Shown here: in pieces, positions 41,185-50,273 of the stretch
Numbering within the stretch: the first letter of the stretch is position 1
Layout: each line of letters starts with the position of its first letter
DNA from: an uncultured Lachnospiraceae bacterium
GTDB taxonomy: Bacteria > Bacillota > Clostridia > Lachnospirales > Lachnospiraceae
NCBI GenBank assembly: GCA_910579935.1
Contig: CAJTVQ010000004.1
Span: forward strand, 1 to 64,000
Direction of reading: 5' to 3'
Length of the DNA stretch: 64,000 nucleotides
Notes under the pieces: model-generated
Seen by the model: only the letters and a program-made list of their open reading frames with translations
Databases searched by the model: none
What the model was told of the DNA's origin: nothing
Made by a program: the position numbers and the translations under genes

Positions 41185-41399
41185 TTTTCCCTCCATGCAA
41201 AGCCGCATTGCACAAACGCATTGCAAACTTACATTGCATATGCGCTCTTTGTGCATCTGTGTAAATATTTTATTTATGCACTTGATATTGTGTACACATA
41301 TTTGTTTTATAGTCTATTTTCTACTTGCCTTATCCACTGCTTAGGAATATTGTTATTATATACATTTTTATTCTTATGAGAAAGGGGTTTTACAAAAAA

Positions 41400-41735
41400 A
41401 TGAAGACCAGAATTAAAGAATTACGAATGGAGCAAAGTTACACCCAGGAATCTCTCGCGCTGAAAATCGGCGTCACCCAGACCTCCCTGAGCCGCATTGA
41501 ATGCGGCATATCCATCCCGGATGCCGACCTGCTCGTCCGCCTGTCCGACACCTTCGAAGTTTCTACCGACTATATCCTCTGCCTCTCCGACCAGCGGCTT
41601 CCTGACAGCCGCTCTGACAACCTCACGAAATATCTTCAGCGATACCAGACCCACATTTCCCTCCTGCAGAAACTGAATCCCAGCCAGCGTATTCATTTAC
41701 AGCACTTTCTGGAAAGCATGGCCGCCATCTACTAA
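41400..41735 (+). CDS. XRE-family transcriptional regulator
   Basis: The ATG at 41400 follows AAAGGGG at 41381-41387, giving 111 residues. The helix-turn-helix is RIKELRMEQSYTQESLALKI, then GVTQTSLSRIECGISIPDAD, and VSTDYILCLSD is the usual end of such a domain. A short helical tail of 45 residues follows. It is divergent from the radical SAM gene and converges on galT across a strong hairpin. Confidence 0.85.
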   Translation: MKTRIKELRMEQSYTQESLALKIGVTQTSLSRIECGISIPDADLLVRLSDTFEVSTDYILCLSDQRLPDSRSDNLTKYLQRYQTHISLLQKLNPSQRIHLQHFLESMAAIY

Positions 41736-41748
41736 AACCATTAAAACC

Positions 41749-41787
41749 GTATGCCAGAGCATTTCATCCTGTCATGCTCTGGCATAC
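41749..41787. terminator. Bidirectional hairpin between XRE gene and galT
   Basis: A perfect 14-base stem GTATGCCAGAGCAT / ATGCTCTGGCATAC has an 11-base loop. On the minus strand it is followed by GGTTTTAATGGTTTT, so it can end the galKT transcript; on the plus strand the run of T is poor. Confidence 0.75.
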
Positions 41788-41810
41788 CATCTCCCAAAAA
41801 TAAACCTGCG

Positions 41811-43319
41811 TTATAAAGTTTCTATAAATCTGTCAAATGCCTTAGCGCCCTCTTCTGTTCTCTTATAAACGCCGGCATCTTCCAGCACCTGCATAAATAC
41901 ATCGCCGATTTCTTTATGAAGGATTTCCATTACTTTTTCTTTCGTATCCCTGCTCTCCGCCGGGTATTTGGGGAGGAATTCCTCCACCCAGTCCGCATGT
42001 TTCTCCAATACTTCATGGGAACGGATCTCCGTCCCCGCAAGAAGGGCATCCGCCAATGCATCCATTTCTCCCTTCAGTCTTGCCGGAAGGACCGCCAGTC
42101 CCATAACCTCTATCAGACCGATGTTTTCTTTTTTAATATGGTGCAGTTTTGCATGGGGATGATAAACGCCCAACGGATGTTCCTCTGTCGTAATATTGTT
42201 GCGCAGTACCAGATCCAGTTCAAACCGGTCTCCCCGCTTTCTTGCGATAGGTGTGATCGTATTGTGGGGCTCGCCGTCCGTATAGGCATATATGAAAGCG
42301 TCCTCGTCCGTATATCCCCGCCATTTTTCCAATATTACATCCGCAAGGGCGATCAGACGGTCACTGTCCGCCGCCGCTATACGGATTACCGACATCGGCC
42401 AGTTCACGATACCCGCTTCCACGTCTTCAAACCCTTTCACGGTAAACGTTTTTTCCACTTCCGCCCTTGCCATCGCAAATTCATAATGACCGCCCTGAAA
42501 ATGGTCATGGCTCAGTATAGAACCTCCCACAATCGGCAGGTCTGCATTGGAGCCGACAAAATAATGCGGGAACTGTTTTACAAAATCAAATAATTTACAG
42601 AAGGTATCATGTTCAATCTTCATCGGTATATGCTGCGAATTGAACACAATACAATGTTCGTTATAATAAACATAAGGAGAATACTGGAATCCCCATTTGG
42701 AACCGTTGATCTCTACCGGAATGATTCTGTGGTTCTGTCTCGCCGGATGGTTCACCCTGCCCGCATAACCTTCATTTTCCACACAGAGCAGGCATTTCGG
42801 ATAGCCGGCCTGTTTTGCATTTTTTGCCGCCGCAATCGCTTTCGGGTCTTTCTCCGGTTTGGAAAGATTGATCGTAATATCCAAATCGCCGTACTTCGTG
42901 GAAGCAATCCACTTCTGGTCCTTCTTAATGCGGTATCTTCTGATATAATCCGTATCCTGGCTGAGTTTATAATAATAATCCGTCGCCTTCTCCGCATCCT
43001 GTGCATACAGTTCACGGAATCTGCGGATTACCTCGCTGGGCCGGGGCACCAGCATACTCATGATCCTGGTATCAAATAAATCCCTGTAAACAATACCATC
43101 CTCCTTCATGATCCCCTGCTCTACCGCATAATCCATCATCCGGCCCAGTACTTCCTCCAGCTCTTCCACTTCCATGGAAACACTGCCTGCTTCCTCCGCC
43201 GGTTCATCCAGTTCAAACAGCTCCAAAAGCCTGTTTACCGTATAAATCTCATCTTCCTTTTCTATCAATCCGGTCATCAAACCATATGCCGTCAATTTCC
43301 TTATATCCTGCTGTATCAT
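41811..43319 (-). CDS. galT: UDP-glucose--hexose-1-phosphate uridylyltransferase (class 2 GalT)
   Basis: The protein has 502 residues, the Gram-positive class 2 form. A leading helical domain is followed by FQYSPYVYYNEHCIVFNSQH and HDHFQGGHYEFAMARAE, the HxHxQ-like nucleotidylated His site. It swaps UMP between UDP-glucose and galactose 1-phosphate in the Leloir pathway. It lies 36 bases after galK on the same strand. It could also process galactose 1-phosphate released by the GH112 phosphorylase encoded at the right end. Confidence 0.95.
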   Translation of the reverse strand: MIQQDIRKLTAYGLMTGLIEKEDEIYTVNRLLELFELDEPAEEAGSVSMEVEELEEVLGRMMDYAVEQGIMKEDGIVYRDLFDTRIMSMLVPRPSEVIRRFRELYAQDAEKATDYYYKLSQDTDYIRRYRIKKDQKWIASTKYGDLDITINLSKPEKDPKAIAAAKNAKQAGYPKCLLCVENEGYAGRVNHPARQNHRIIPVEINGSKWGFQYSPYVYYNEHCIVFNSQHIPMKIEHDTFCKLFDFVKQFPHYFVGSNADLPIVGGSILSHDHFQGGHYEFAMARAEVEKTFTVKGFEDVEAGIVNWPMSVIRIAAADSDRLIALADVILEKWRGYTDEDAFIYAYTDGEPHNTITPIARKRGDRFELDLVLRNNITTEEHPLGVYHPHAKLHHIKKENIGLIEVMGLAVLPARLKGEMDALADALLAGTEIRSHEVLEKHADWVEEFLPKYPAESRDTKEKVMEILHKEIGDVFMQVLEDAGVYKRTEEGAKAFDRFIETL

Positions 43320-43355
43320 CGCCCGGTCCGCTCCTTTCTGACTTATCCCTGCTTT

Positions 43356-44534
43356 TTACTCCAACACCGACGGACCGTCGCCGATCTCCACTACATAGAA
43401 ATCTGCGGCATACCCGATTTTTTCCTTATAAGCCTTTCCTACCTTCTCAATGAATGTATCGATCATATCGTCCTTCACGATGCTGACCGTACAGCCTCCG
43501 AATCCGGCTCCTGTCATTCGGGAACCGATCACACCGTCCACTTTCCAGGCTTCTTCCACCAGGGTATCCAGCTCCACGCCCGTTACTTCATAATCATACT
43601 GAAGGGAAATATGGGATTCATTCATCAGCTTTCCGAACAGTTCCACATCATTTTTCTTCAAAGCCTCTACTGCCTTTATCGTCCTCTGGTTTTCATACAC
43701 CGCATGTTTCGCACGCTTTACGCGGGTTTCATCCTTAATCGCGGATTTGTACTGCTCAAACTGCTCTTCCGTCAGGTCGCCCAGATTATTGATGCCCACT
43801 ACTTCCTGAATCTCTGCCAGCGCCGTCTCGCACTCGCTTCTTCTCTCATTGTATTTGGAATCGGCCAGCCCGCGTTTCTTATTGCTGCAGGAAATGACTA
43901 TTTTTGCATGTTCCAGCTTAATCGGGGCATATTCAAAAGAAAGGTCCGCCGTATCAAGGAAAATCGCATGTCCTTTCTTTCCCATCGCACTGGCAAACTG
44001 ATCCATGATCCCGCAGTTTACACCGTTAAACTTATTTTCCGAATACTGTCCGATCAAAGCAATATCCTGATTCGTCACATCAAAGCCAAACAGATCTCTC
44101 AGGATAAACCCGGTCAGCACTTCCACCGACGCCGAAGAAGAAAGTCCTGAACCGTTCGGGATATTTCCGTTCAGCAGCAAATCCATGCCGCAGGGAACTT
44201 CATACCCTTTCTCCCCGAATGCCCATATGACACCCTTCGGATAATTCGTCCAGCCTGCTTCCTTTTCCATTTTCAGATTTTCAGTCGAAGACTCGATGAC
44301 CCCCAGATGCCCGAAGTTCATGGAATAAAAACGGAGTTTCTTGTCCTCCCTCTTCTTCGCCACCCCATATGTTCCAATGGTGAGTGCGCAGGGAAATACA
44401 TGTCCTCCGTTATAATCCGTATGCTCCCCTATCATATTCACGCGCCCCGGAGCGAAATAAACCTTTGCTCCCTCTGCGCTGCCGTATACTTCTTCAAATT
44501 TCTTCAGAACTGCTTCTTTCATGTTCTCTGCCAT
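43356..44534 (-). CDS. galK: Galactokinase
   Basis: The protein has 392 residues with the GHMP kinase motifs: APGRVNMIGEHTDYNGGHVF (galactokinase signature), the P-loop-like GNIPNGSGLSSSASVEVL, catalytic Asp in NCGIMDQFASAMGKKGHAIF, and the C-terminal GSRMTGAGFGGCTVSIV. It phosphorylates galactose at C1. First in a galK-galT pair, it lies downstream of an AraC-type regulator with a 182-base gap that holds a promoter. Confidence 0.97.
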   Translation of the reverse strand: MAENMKEAVLKKFEEVYGSAEGAKVYFAPGRVNMIGEHTDYNGGHVFPCALTIGTYGVAKKREDKKLRFYSMNFGHLGVIESSTENLKMEKEAGWTNYPKGVIWAFGEKGYEVPCGMDLLLNGNIPNGSGLSSSASVEVLTGFILRDLFGFDVTNQDIALIGQYSENKFNGVNCGIMDQFASAMGKKGHAIFLDTADLSFEYAPIKLEHAKIVISCSNKKRGLADSKYNERRSECETALAEIQEVVGINNLGDLTEEQFEQYKSAIKDETRVKRAKHAVYENQRTIKAVEALKKNDVELFGKLMNESHISLQYDYEVTGVELDTLVEEAWKVDGVIGSRMTGAGFGGCTVSIVKDDMIDTFIEKVGKAYKEKIGYAADFYVVEIGDGPSVLE

Positions 44535-44642
44535 AGCCCATCCCTTTCCGTCCGCACCCCTGCCGGACTTAACCTATACTTTATTGAATTGCCGGATTTC
44601 ATCCCTCTGCATCTGCCGTCCGGCAACCTCCTTCTATATAGA

Positions 44643-44687
44643 ATTATAGTGGGCCAGCCATAAAATTCCATGCCACATTGTTACAAT
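44643..44687 (-). promoter_or_regulatory. Promoter and palindrome before galK
   Basis: On the minus strand a perfect TATAAT (44643-44648) has only a weak -35 (TGGAAT) at the right distance. Just upstream is the perfect palindrome ATTGT-A-ACAAT (44677-44687) with TTGACA beyond it. A poor -35 plus an upstream operator suits activation by the AraC-type protein encoded next door. Confidence 0.5.
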
Positions 44688-44716
44688 AACCTGTCAAAAT
44701 GTTATATTTTCATCTT

Positions 44717-45619
44717 TTATTCTCCCAGCCGTTCTATCTGGCCGATGAATTCCTCCAACTGTTCCAAATGTTCCCTGTTGCGCCTGCCCCCTCCCTTCTG
44801 TATCTCTTTACGATACGCTGAAGGCGACAGTTTCTTCATCTGCCGGAATGCTTTCGTAAACACCAGCGGATCCTGATAACCGCAGGAAATCGCAATGCTC
44901 TCTATGGAAAGGGCAGTAAGCTGAAGCAGCTCCGTCGCTTTGGTAATACGGAAGGTCATAAGGAACTGCTGCGGGGACATCCCTAAAGAGTTTTGGAATA
45001 ACGTATACAGATAACTGCGGTTGATGCAGACATAATCCGCCACATCCGTCACTTTGATGGGATTACAGTAATTGCCCTGTATGAATTCCACTGCTTTGCG
45101 GACGTAAGTATTAGCCCTGTCACCTTCATTTTTTTCCGCTACCGGAATATTCTCCGCTATGATGGAGAGAAACAGGGACAGCTGGCCGTTTCTGCGCAGA
45201 TCGTTGGCAATGCCGTATGTATTATGTTCCATCATGTCCCGTACCGCCTGATACAGTTCTTCCGAGCGTTCCGAACGGAAAATGGGATGGGTGCTGGAAA
45301 GGCCGATGGATTTCACATATTCCTCCGCCTTTGTCCCGCTGAATCCCACCCATACATAGGTCCACGGTTCCTCTTCATCCGCCTGATAAAAAGCCAGTTC
45401 CTCCGGGGCGATCAGGAACCCATACCCCTCCTCCAGCGGATAGGTCTTATCCCCGACGGAAAACTTTCCTTTTCCGCTTAGAATATAGTGAATGATATAA
45501 TGGGGCTTTAATGCCGGACCGAAACTGTGCAGCGGCTCCGTTTTGGAACAGCCGCAGCAGTTCACATACAGACTCCCCGATTTTTCTCCCGCAAATTCCA
45601 GTTTATACGCTTTTTCCAT
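44717..45619 (-). CDS. AraC-family regulator of the galactose genes
   Basis: The protein has 300 residues. The N-terminal cupin-like sugar-binding domain (HYIIHYILSGKGKFSVGDKT, then GYGFLIAPEELAFYQADEEE) is followed by two helix-turn-helix motifs (IKVTDVADYVCINRSYLYTL and ELLQLTALSIESIAISCGYQ, with DPLVFTKAFRQ). It sits directly upstream of galK on the same strand and probably activates galKT, perhaps in response to galactose or a galactoside; this is inferred from position only. The start at 45619 has a GGGAG site. Confidence 0.9.
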   Translation of the reverse strand: MEKAYKLEFAGEKSGSLYVNCCGCSKTEPLHSFGPALKPHYIIHYILSGKGKFSVGDKTYPLEEGYGFLIAPEELAFYQADEEEPWTYVWVGFSGTKAEEYVKSIGLSSTHPIFRSERSEELYQAVRDMMEHNTYGIANDLRRNGQLSLFLSIIAENIPVAEKNEGDRANTYVRKAVEFIQGNYCNPIKVTDVADYVCINRSYLYTLFQNSLGMSPQQFLMTFRITKATELLQLTALSIESIAISCGYQDPLVFTKAFRQMKKLSPSAYRKEIQKGGGRRNREHLEQLEEFIGQIERLGE

Positions 45620-45654
45620 AATACTCCCTGCCTTTTACTCAGATGCTATACTGA

Positions 45655-46647
45655 TTATAACACCTCCGGCTTCTTTGACGAAAGCTTTTTTGTCACGCCC
45701 CCAACCAGCAGACAGCACAATGCGGAAACCGCAGCCGTCATTACGGCACTCGCCAGAAATCGCAGCGCAAAACTCCATTCCACGGCATTCACACACCACA
45801 TAAAAATAAAGGTATGGGTCAGATAGATATACAGCGAACATTTTCCAAGAAAAGCAAATATCTTTTCTTTTATCCTGAGCCTGGATACCAAAAACAATAC
45901 AAGAAGCGTCCAAATGACCGCCGCTCCGATTTCCATCCGCAGCAGCTGCTCTTCTTCCCTTCCTACCGCTACATTTTCATCCAGTCCGGAACGTATGACA
46001 AAAAACATTCCCGCCCCGAGCGCCGCGATCACAAAATATCCTGCCTTATCCGCGGCCTTTTTTACCGGTTCCTCGTATTCCGCCGCGACTACCCCTATGG
46101 CAAAGGCAATATTGGATACAAACCAAAAGTCCTGCATCTCCGCCTCATACAGGGCATAAGAAAAAACATAGGTGAAAATACCAAATACCACACACCTCGG
46201 TCCCCTCCCGCCCATTATGGTATAAACCACAATAAAACCGATATAGAAAATGAACAGAACAAACATATACCAGTAATCTTTTCCGCTGGCAAACTGCCAA
46301 AAATCATGAAGGGACGTAAAACCTCCCGACAGCAGCTCAATGACTCCTACCACAAGAAAATAAGGAATATATACATTTTTTATCCTCTTCCATATAAATT
46401 GGGGATGCATCCTCTCCTGTCCCAACGATTTCACCATCGCATATCCTGAAAAGAGAAAGAAAATATCTACCCCGTATGCCCCTAATTTGCTCAGCGCCAG
46501 CCGGAATATCTCCGCATTTCCCTCTGTCGGCGTAAACCATGTCCACCATTCCGCGTAATGCGACAGCACCACCATCACTGCCGCCACTCCCCGGAACCAG
46601 TCCGTTTCCCGTTTATTCATAAGCTGTCCGCCGCTGTTACTCCCCAT
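45655..46647 (-). CDS. Acyltransferase family 3 membrane protein
   Basis: The start chosen is ATG 46647 (MGSNSGGQLMNKRETDWFRG) after GGGGAGAAG, giving 330 residues. There are about ten membrane helices. The N-terminal motif RGVAAVMVVLSHYAEWW holds the conserved His of acyltransferase 3 (OafA/NolL type) enzymes, and DIFFLFSGYAMVKSLG is also typical. These transfer acetyl or other acyl groups to surface polysaccharides or small molecules. No glycan cluster is adjacent, so the acceptor is unknown. Confidence 0.85.
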   Translation of the reverse strand: MGSNSGGQLMNKRETDWFRGVAAVMVVLSHYAEWWTWFTPTEGNAEIFRLALSKLGAYGVDIFFLFSGYAMVKSLGQERMHPQFIWKRIKNVYIPYFLVVGVIELLSGGFTSLHDFWQFASGKDYWYMFVLFIFYIGFIVVYTIMGGRGPRCVVFGIFTYVFSYALYEAEMQDFWFVSNIAFAIGVVAAEYEEPVKKAADKAGYFVIAALGAGMFFVIRSGLDENVAVGREEEQLLRMEIGAAVIWTLLVLFLVSRLRIKEKIFAFLGKCSLYIYLTHTFIFMWCVNAVEWSFALRFLASAVMTAAVSALCCLLVGGVTKKLSSKKPEVL

Positions 46648-46893
46648 TCTTTCTTCTCCCCGTTCTTCATTATTTCCAATATACTCCAAAACCACTTGCA
46701 TCATAACAATGCATACGGATAGAATCAAGGAACATGTATTTAAAATTTTCTTAATATTCCCTTAAGACAGGCGGATAAAGCAAATAAGAACAGAAAATTT
46801 CCATCGCTTTTTACAGCCGTTTTATTGCCAACCACAACGAAACCCATTACAATATATTATACAAATCCAATTATGAAAGGCATGACATTCCAT

Positions 46894-47493
46894 ATGAAGA
46901 AAATGAAATTTAAATTTATCCTGATTACCTTTACTGTTTCGCTCTTCCTCACGGCCTGCGGCTCCGGCTATAGTACCTCCGGTTCAGACCAGGATGCCGC
47001 CGCGTCAAAACAGGCCGCCAGCATCCATATCGATGAAGCCGCCTCCATGGTGGAACTGACCATTCCGAAAGACTATATGGAATCGGTCACGCAGGAAGAA
47101 CTGGACACCGCGGCAGCAGACCTGGGCATTGAATCCATCACCTTACAGCAAGACGGCAGCGCCTTATACCGGATGACCATTGAACAGCACGAACGAATGC
47201 TTGCCGATATCAAAGAAAACATCCGAGCCGGCATGGAAAGCATGAAACAATCCAGCGATTATAAAAATTTCGTGGATATCACGGCCAATGGAGACTATAC
47301 GGAATTTACGGTTACTACAACGGAAGAACGTCTGGATATGAAAGAATCCTTCTCTGTTATGACCTTTTATATGTATGGGGAAATGTATAACATGTTCAAA
47401 GGAACGCCTGCCGCAAATATACACGTGGAATTCATCCATGCCGAAACGGGAGCCGTTGTAAGTGCGGCAGATTCTTCCAATCAAAAAAAATGA
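46894..47493 (+). CDS. Lipoprotein of unknown function
   Basis: The ATG at 46894 (MKKMKFKFILITFTVSLFLT) gives 199 residues; two nearby ATGs upstream are less well spaced from AAAGG at 46876. The lipobox is LTAC, followed by a Gly/Ser/Asp linker. The mature part is helical and acidic, with IDEAASMVELTIPKDYME and a later IEQHERMLADIKENIRAG. I know no domain for it. It stands alone, facing away from the acyltransferase gene. Confidence 0.75.
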   Translation: MKKMKFKFILITFTVSLFLTACGSGYSTSGSDQDAAASKQAASIHIDEAASMVELTIPKDYMESVTQEELDTAAADLGIESITLQQDGSALYRMTIEQHERMLADIKENIRAGMESMKQSSDYKNFVDITANGDYTEFTVTTTEERLDMKESFSVMTFYMYGEMYNMFKGTPAANIHVEFIHAETGAVVSAADSSNQKK

Positions 47494-47714
47494 CACAATT
47501 ACAAGTTGTGAGCAAACTACAGCTTATGGGAGGTTCGATGTCACGCAGCACTTTACTTTAGCAAACACAGAGGCCGGAAGAAGGAATATGGGGAGGGAAT
47601 CACCGCACGTCGGATTGCATATGTAAATGCAAAAGACCTGCGCAGGAAATTTAAACATGACCTCATATCAAAGGCTTTATAAACTATCTTCAAATTTGCA
47701 GACACATAAAAATA

Positions 47715-47745
47715 ACGGAAACGCTGTATCTATCAACGTTTCCGT
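47715..47745 (-). terminator. Terminator of the tRNA-Gly gene
   Basis: The perfect 9-base stem ACGGAAACG / CGTTTCCGT, read on the minus strand, is followed by TTATTTTTAT. It begins 12 bases after the tRNA 3' end. Confidence 0.85.
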
Positions 47746-47757
47746 ACTTTTTCAAAG

Positions 47758-47830
47758 AGCGCGAGACGGGACTCGAACCCGCGGCCCCGACCTTGGCAAG
47801 GTCGTGCTCCACCAACTGAGCCACTCGCGC
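47758..47830 (-). tRNA. tRNA-Gly (anticodon GCC)
   Basis: Read on the minus strand, 73 bases fold as a cloverleaf: acceptor GCGCGAG paired with CTCGCGC, D arm GGCTCAGTTGGTGGAGC, anticodon arm CGACC-TTGCCAA-GGTCG, and T arm GCGGG-TTCGAGT-CCCGT with the TTCGA motif. The anticodon GCC reads glycine codons GGC/GGT. The CCA end is not encoded. Confidence 0.96.
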
Positions 47831-47867
47831 AAAACATACTTCCAATCGCATGTCATCAACAATAGAT

Positions 47868-47896
47868 ATTGTACATATTAATTCCACATTTGTCAA
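47868..47896 (-). promoter_or_regulatory. Promoter of tRNA-Gly
   Basis: On the minus strand the consensus -35 TTGACA (47891-47896) and -10 TACAAT (47868-47873) are 17 bases apart. They lie 38 bases before the tRNA, as expected for a stable-RNA promoter with a short leader. Confidence 0.85.
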
Positions 47897-47928
47897 CAAC
47901 TTTTTTAATACATATAAAATTTTGTAAC

Positions 47929-48086
47929 AGTCAAAAACCCCGCCGCAAACAGCGGAGCATCACATTTGAAACGCCTCAAGGGGAATGTGTCTTTTAGACA
48001 CATTGGTATTTGACCTTCGCGGCAGTCGCTGGAGATGCTCCGCATCTATTAAGCAGCCACTTGGCTCGTTGCTCGCGGGAATAAAG
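47929..48086 (-). repeat. Dispersed structured repeat, copy B
   Basis: On the minus strand the element begins ATTCCCGCGAGCAACGAGCC, runs through several short stems (AGATGCGGAGCATCT; AATGTGTCTAAAAGACACATT), contains GCCGCGAAGGTCA, and ends CCGCTGTTTGCGGCGGGG followed by TTTTTGACTG, a terminator-like end. Start and end match copy A at 22406-22506; the middle is longer and different. It lies 59 bases past the stop of the inositol-phosphatase-like gene and may end that transcript. I know of no named RNA family with this sequence. Confidence 0.6.
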
Positions 48087-48144
48087 ATCCCTTTCAGCCG
48101 GATTTTTGGTGGTGAAAGCACAAAAATTCTGCCTCCAAATCCCC

Positions 48145-48927
48145 TTATCCAATACCCCTTAAATACTTCTCCGTCAAAATTCTGGGAATCACTCCATTCC
48201 CAGCCACAATATCCTCCACATTCCCAGTTCCCGCATCCGCTCCCTGATAATCCAGCACCAGCCCGCCGGCCTCCCGCACCAACAGCATCCCTGCCGCAAA
48301 ATCCCAAAGCTTCAGCCCCCGCTCGAAATACCCCTCAATCCTGCCGCACGCTGCATTCGCCAGATCCAGCGCCGTCGAACCGGTACGCCTGATATCCTGA
48401 CAATCCATGAAAATAGACTGATACACCGGAAAATTCTCCTTTGCCATCACCTTATGGTACGGGGACGTTCCGATCGAAATCAAACTTTCCCCCATCTCTT
48501 TCGCACCGCTTACCCTTATCTGCCTTCCGTTCCGATAAGCCCCCCTTCCTTCTTCTGCCCAGAACATTTCATCACTATAAGGATTGTACACGATACCCAT
48601 TACGATCCTCTGATCATCCACCAACGCCAGCGAAACCGCACTGTTTCTGTAATCATGGATTAAATTCGTAGTTCCGTCCACCGGATCCAGTACCCATACC
48701 AGCCCTGACCTGTCGATTTCATCATTGGACTTCTCCTCCCCCATAAACTGCACTTCCGGATACAGTTCCTGCAATTTTCCATAGATAAACTGCTGTACCG
48801 CAAAATCCACTTCCGTTACATAATCAGCCACACCTTTTTCCTTTGTATGCCCCGCTGCCTCCCTGTCCTGAAACAGCTTTCCGGCCTCTGCAACAATCTT
48901 CTTAACAACTTCTATCTGAATCTGCAT
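48145..48927 (-). CDS. suhB: Inositol-monophosphatase family protein
   Basis: The start used is ATG 48927 (MQIQIEVVKKIVAEAGKLFQ) after GGAGG, giving 260 residues. Metal-binding motifs are QFMGEEKS, WVLDPVDGTTNLIHDYRNSA (the DPxDGT signature) and LWDFAAGMLLVREAGG (WDxAAG). It hydrolyses inositol monophosphate or related sugar phosphates; SuhB-type proteins can also act in rRNA transcription. Its substrate cannot be told here. Confidence 0.92.
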   Translation of the reverse strand: MQIQIEVVKKIVAEAGKLFQDREAAGHTKEKGVADYVTEVDFAVQQFIYGKLQELYPEVQFMGEEKSNDEIDRSGLVWVLDPVDGTTNLIHDYRNSAVSLALVDDQRIVMGIVYNPYSDEMFWAEEGRGAYRNGRQIRVSGAKEMGESLISIGTSPYHKVMAKENFPVYQSIFMDCQDIRRTGSTALDLANAACGRIEGYFERGLKLWDFAAGMLLVREAGGLVLDYQGADAGTGNVEDIVAGNGVIPRILTEKYLRGIG

Positions 48928-49029
48928 ATGCACTTCCTCCATTCCTCATATTTACGCTTCCTGCCATTCATCTATAACCCAAAGCCGCCAGCCCGGGCCG
49001 CCTGGCATCAGATTCGCCCATACCCCGGA

Positions 49030-49251
49030 CTACTTCTCATTATCAGGCCGCCCTGCATTCAAATCGGTATAGCAGTCCAACAGCCCCACCGTCTCGTTTG
49101 CCGGCCTCCCGTACATATTACAGCACTTATGGGAAACTTCCGCGTTTTTACTGCTCTTTTCATCCATTTCCACGCTCATTCTCACCACACCCATCTGCGT
49201 TTCGCCGTCCAAATACCTTAAAATATCCTCAATCAAACGTTCCTCTTCCAT
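49030..49251 (-). CDS. Small conserved protein of unknown function
   Basis: The protein has 73 residues, acidic (MEEERLIEDILRYLDGETQM at the start), with a pair of Cys (HKCCNMYG) and no membrane helix. The frame between the LRR-protein gene and the phosphatase gene is on the same strand as both. I believe similar short proteins occur in Lachnospiraceae, but this is a weak memory and no function is known. Confidence 0.45.
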   Translation of the reverse strand: MEEERLIEDILRYLDGETQMGVVRMSVEMDEKSSKNAEVSHKCCNMYGRPANETVGLLDCYTDLNAGRPDNEK

Positions 49252-49296
49252 CTTACGATAACCTCCGTTCCTCCGCCGCCTTCCTGCTGCCCAAAC

Positions 49297-50247
49297 TTAC
49301 AGGTCCAAAGACAATCCGTCAAAAAAATCCTTATTTTCCATCTTCTCCGCTTTATACCGGATCAGAAAAGCCTTCATCTCCGCATACTCCCCCGTCATAT
49401 CCGTCAGCATGGCGTCAAAATTTTCTTCCGTTACACAGCCGATATCCGCAAATTTCTCAAAATATTCCTGTTCATGCCCGTACTCTCCCAAAAGCACTTC
49501 CCAGCTTTCTTCCGACTCACAGCCCTTCGTATGCGCCGTCAGATAATCCCTCAGCTTCCTTTCATCTTCTTCCGCCAAACCGATGGGATTCATCAGCCGC
49601 AGCAAAGCCAGACGCACCTTGCCCTTCCTCTTATTTTTCACAAACTCTTCCATACTGCTGCCGTAATCCTCCTCACCGCAGAGGATCATCTTTGTATACC
49701 CTTCTCCGTCCTCTTCCTCCATCACCGCATTCATTTTGGCATCCCACTTGTGTATCCAGCTTTCCGAACCCGCTTCCGCCGGATCCATCAGGTACTCCGT
49801 GTCCAGTATCCCCGCACTGGCCGCCAGCAATGCCGCCCTCTGCCCCTCTTCCCCTTTTCCGGACGGCAGTTTACCGCCGATTTCCCCTCTTTCCGTTTCC
49901 GGTCCGTAAGCAAATACCTTTCTCACATTCGGACATTCCATAAAAATCCGGCTTCCAAGTTTCATCTCCTTTTTCGGAAGCCACACACTTTCCAGATTGG
50001 TACAGTAAGCAAACGCCCAGTCACCGATTTCTTCCACCGTCTCAGGCAATACCACTTTCCGCAGCTGTTTCCTGCTCAGAAAAGTCTTTTTTGAAATGAT
50101 TTTCACGGGAATCCCTTCTATTTCCTCCGGCACCCATACTTCCGTATCCATACCGCTGTAATCGGTTATCCGGATCCGCTGACCGTCCTCCGCCGTATAA
50201 CCGATTCTTCCCTCCATTGTTTCTAACGTCCCTTTTCGCCTCTCCAT
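49297..50247 (-). CDS. Leucine-rich-repeat protein linked to MoxR/VWA pair
   Basis: The start ATG 50247 (MERRKGTLETMEG) is 9 bases after GGAG; a TTG just upstream is less likely. The protein has 316 residues. An N-terminal domain with LRR_5/BspA-type repeats (TEVWVPEEIEGIPVKIISKK; LRKVVLPETVEEIGDWAFAY; LESVWLPKKEMKLGSRIFME) is followed by a long helical region. There is no signal peptide, so it stays in the cytoplasm, unlike most BspA proteins. It is the third gene after a VWA protein and a MoxR ATPase, 26 bases on, and may present substrates to that machine. Confidence 0.72.
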   Translation of the reverse strand: MERRKGTLETMEGRIGYTAEDGQRIRITDYSGMDTEVWVPEEIEGIPVKIISKKTFLSRKQLRKVVLPETVEEIGDWAFAYCTNLESVWLPKKEMKLGSRIFMECPNVRKVFAYGPETERGEIGGKLPSGKGEEGQRAALLAASAGILDTEYLMDPAEAGSESWIHKWDAKMNAVMEEEDGEGYTKMILCGEEDYGSSMEEFVKNKRKGKVRLALLRLMNPIGLAEEDERKLRDYLTAHTKGCESEESWEVLLGEYGHEQEYFEKFADIGCVTEENFDAMLTDMTGEYAEMKAFLIRYKAEKMENKDFFDGLSLDL

Positions 50248-50273
50248 TTTCCATAACTCCAATTACCGTTCTT

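Noticed and set aside
41200..41300. Run of TTGCA/TGCAT near repeats upstream of the radical SAM gene, considered as a CRISPR or iteron array
   Set aside because: Units are only 5-7 bases, irregularly spaced, with no spacers of constant length.
47520..47682. Plus-strand frame with RKKEYGEGITARRIAYVNA-like sequence before the tRNA
   Set aside because: Basic sequence like the end of a transposase or integrase, but too short, no start, and no family recognised.
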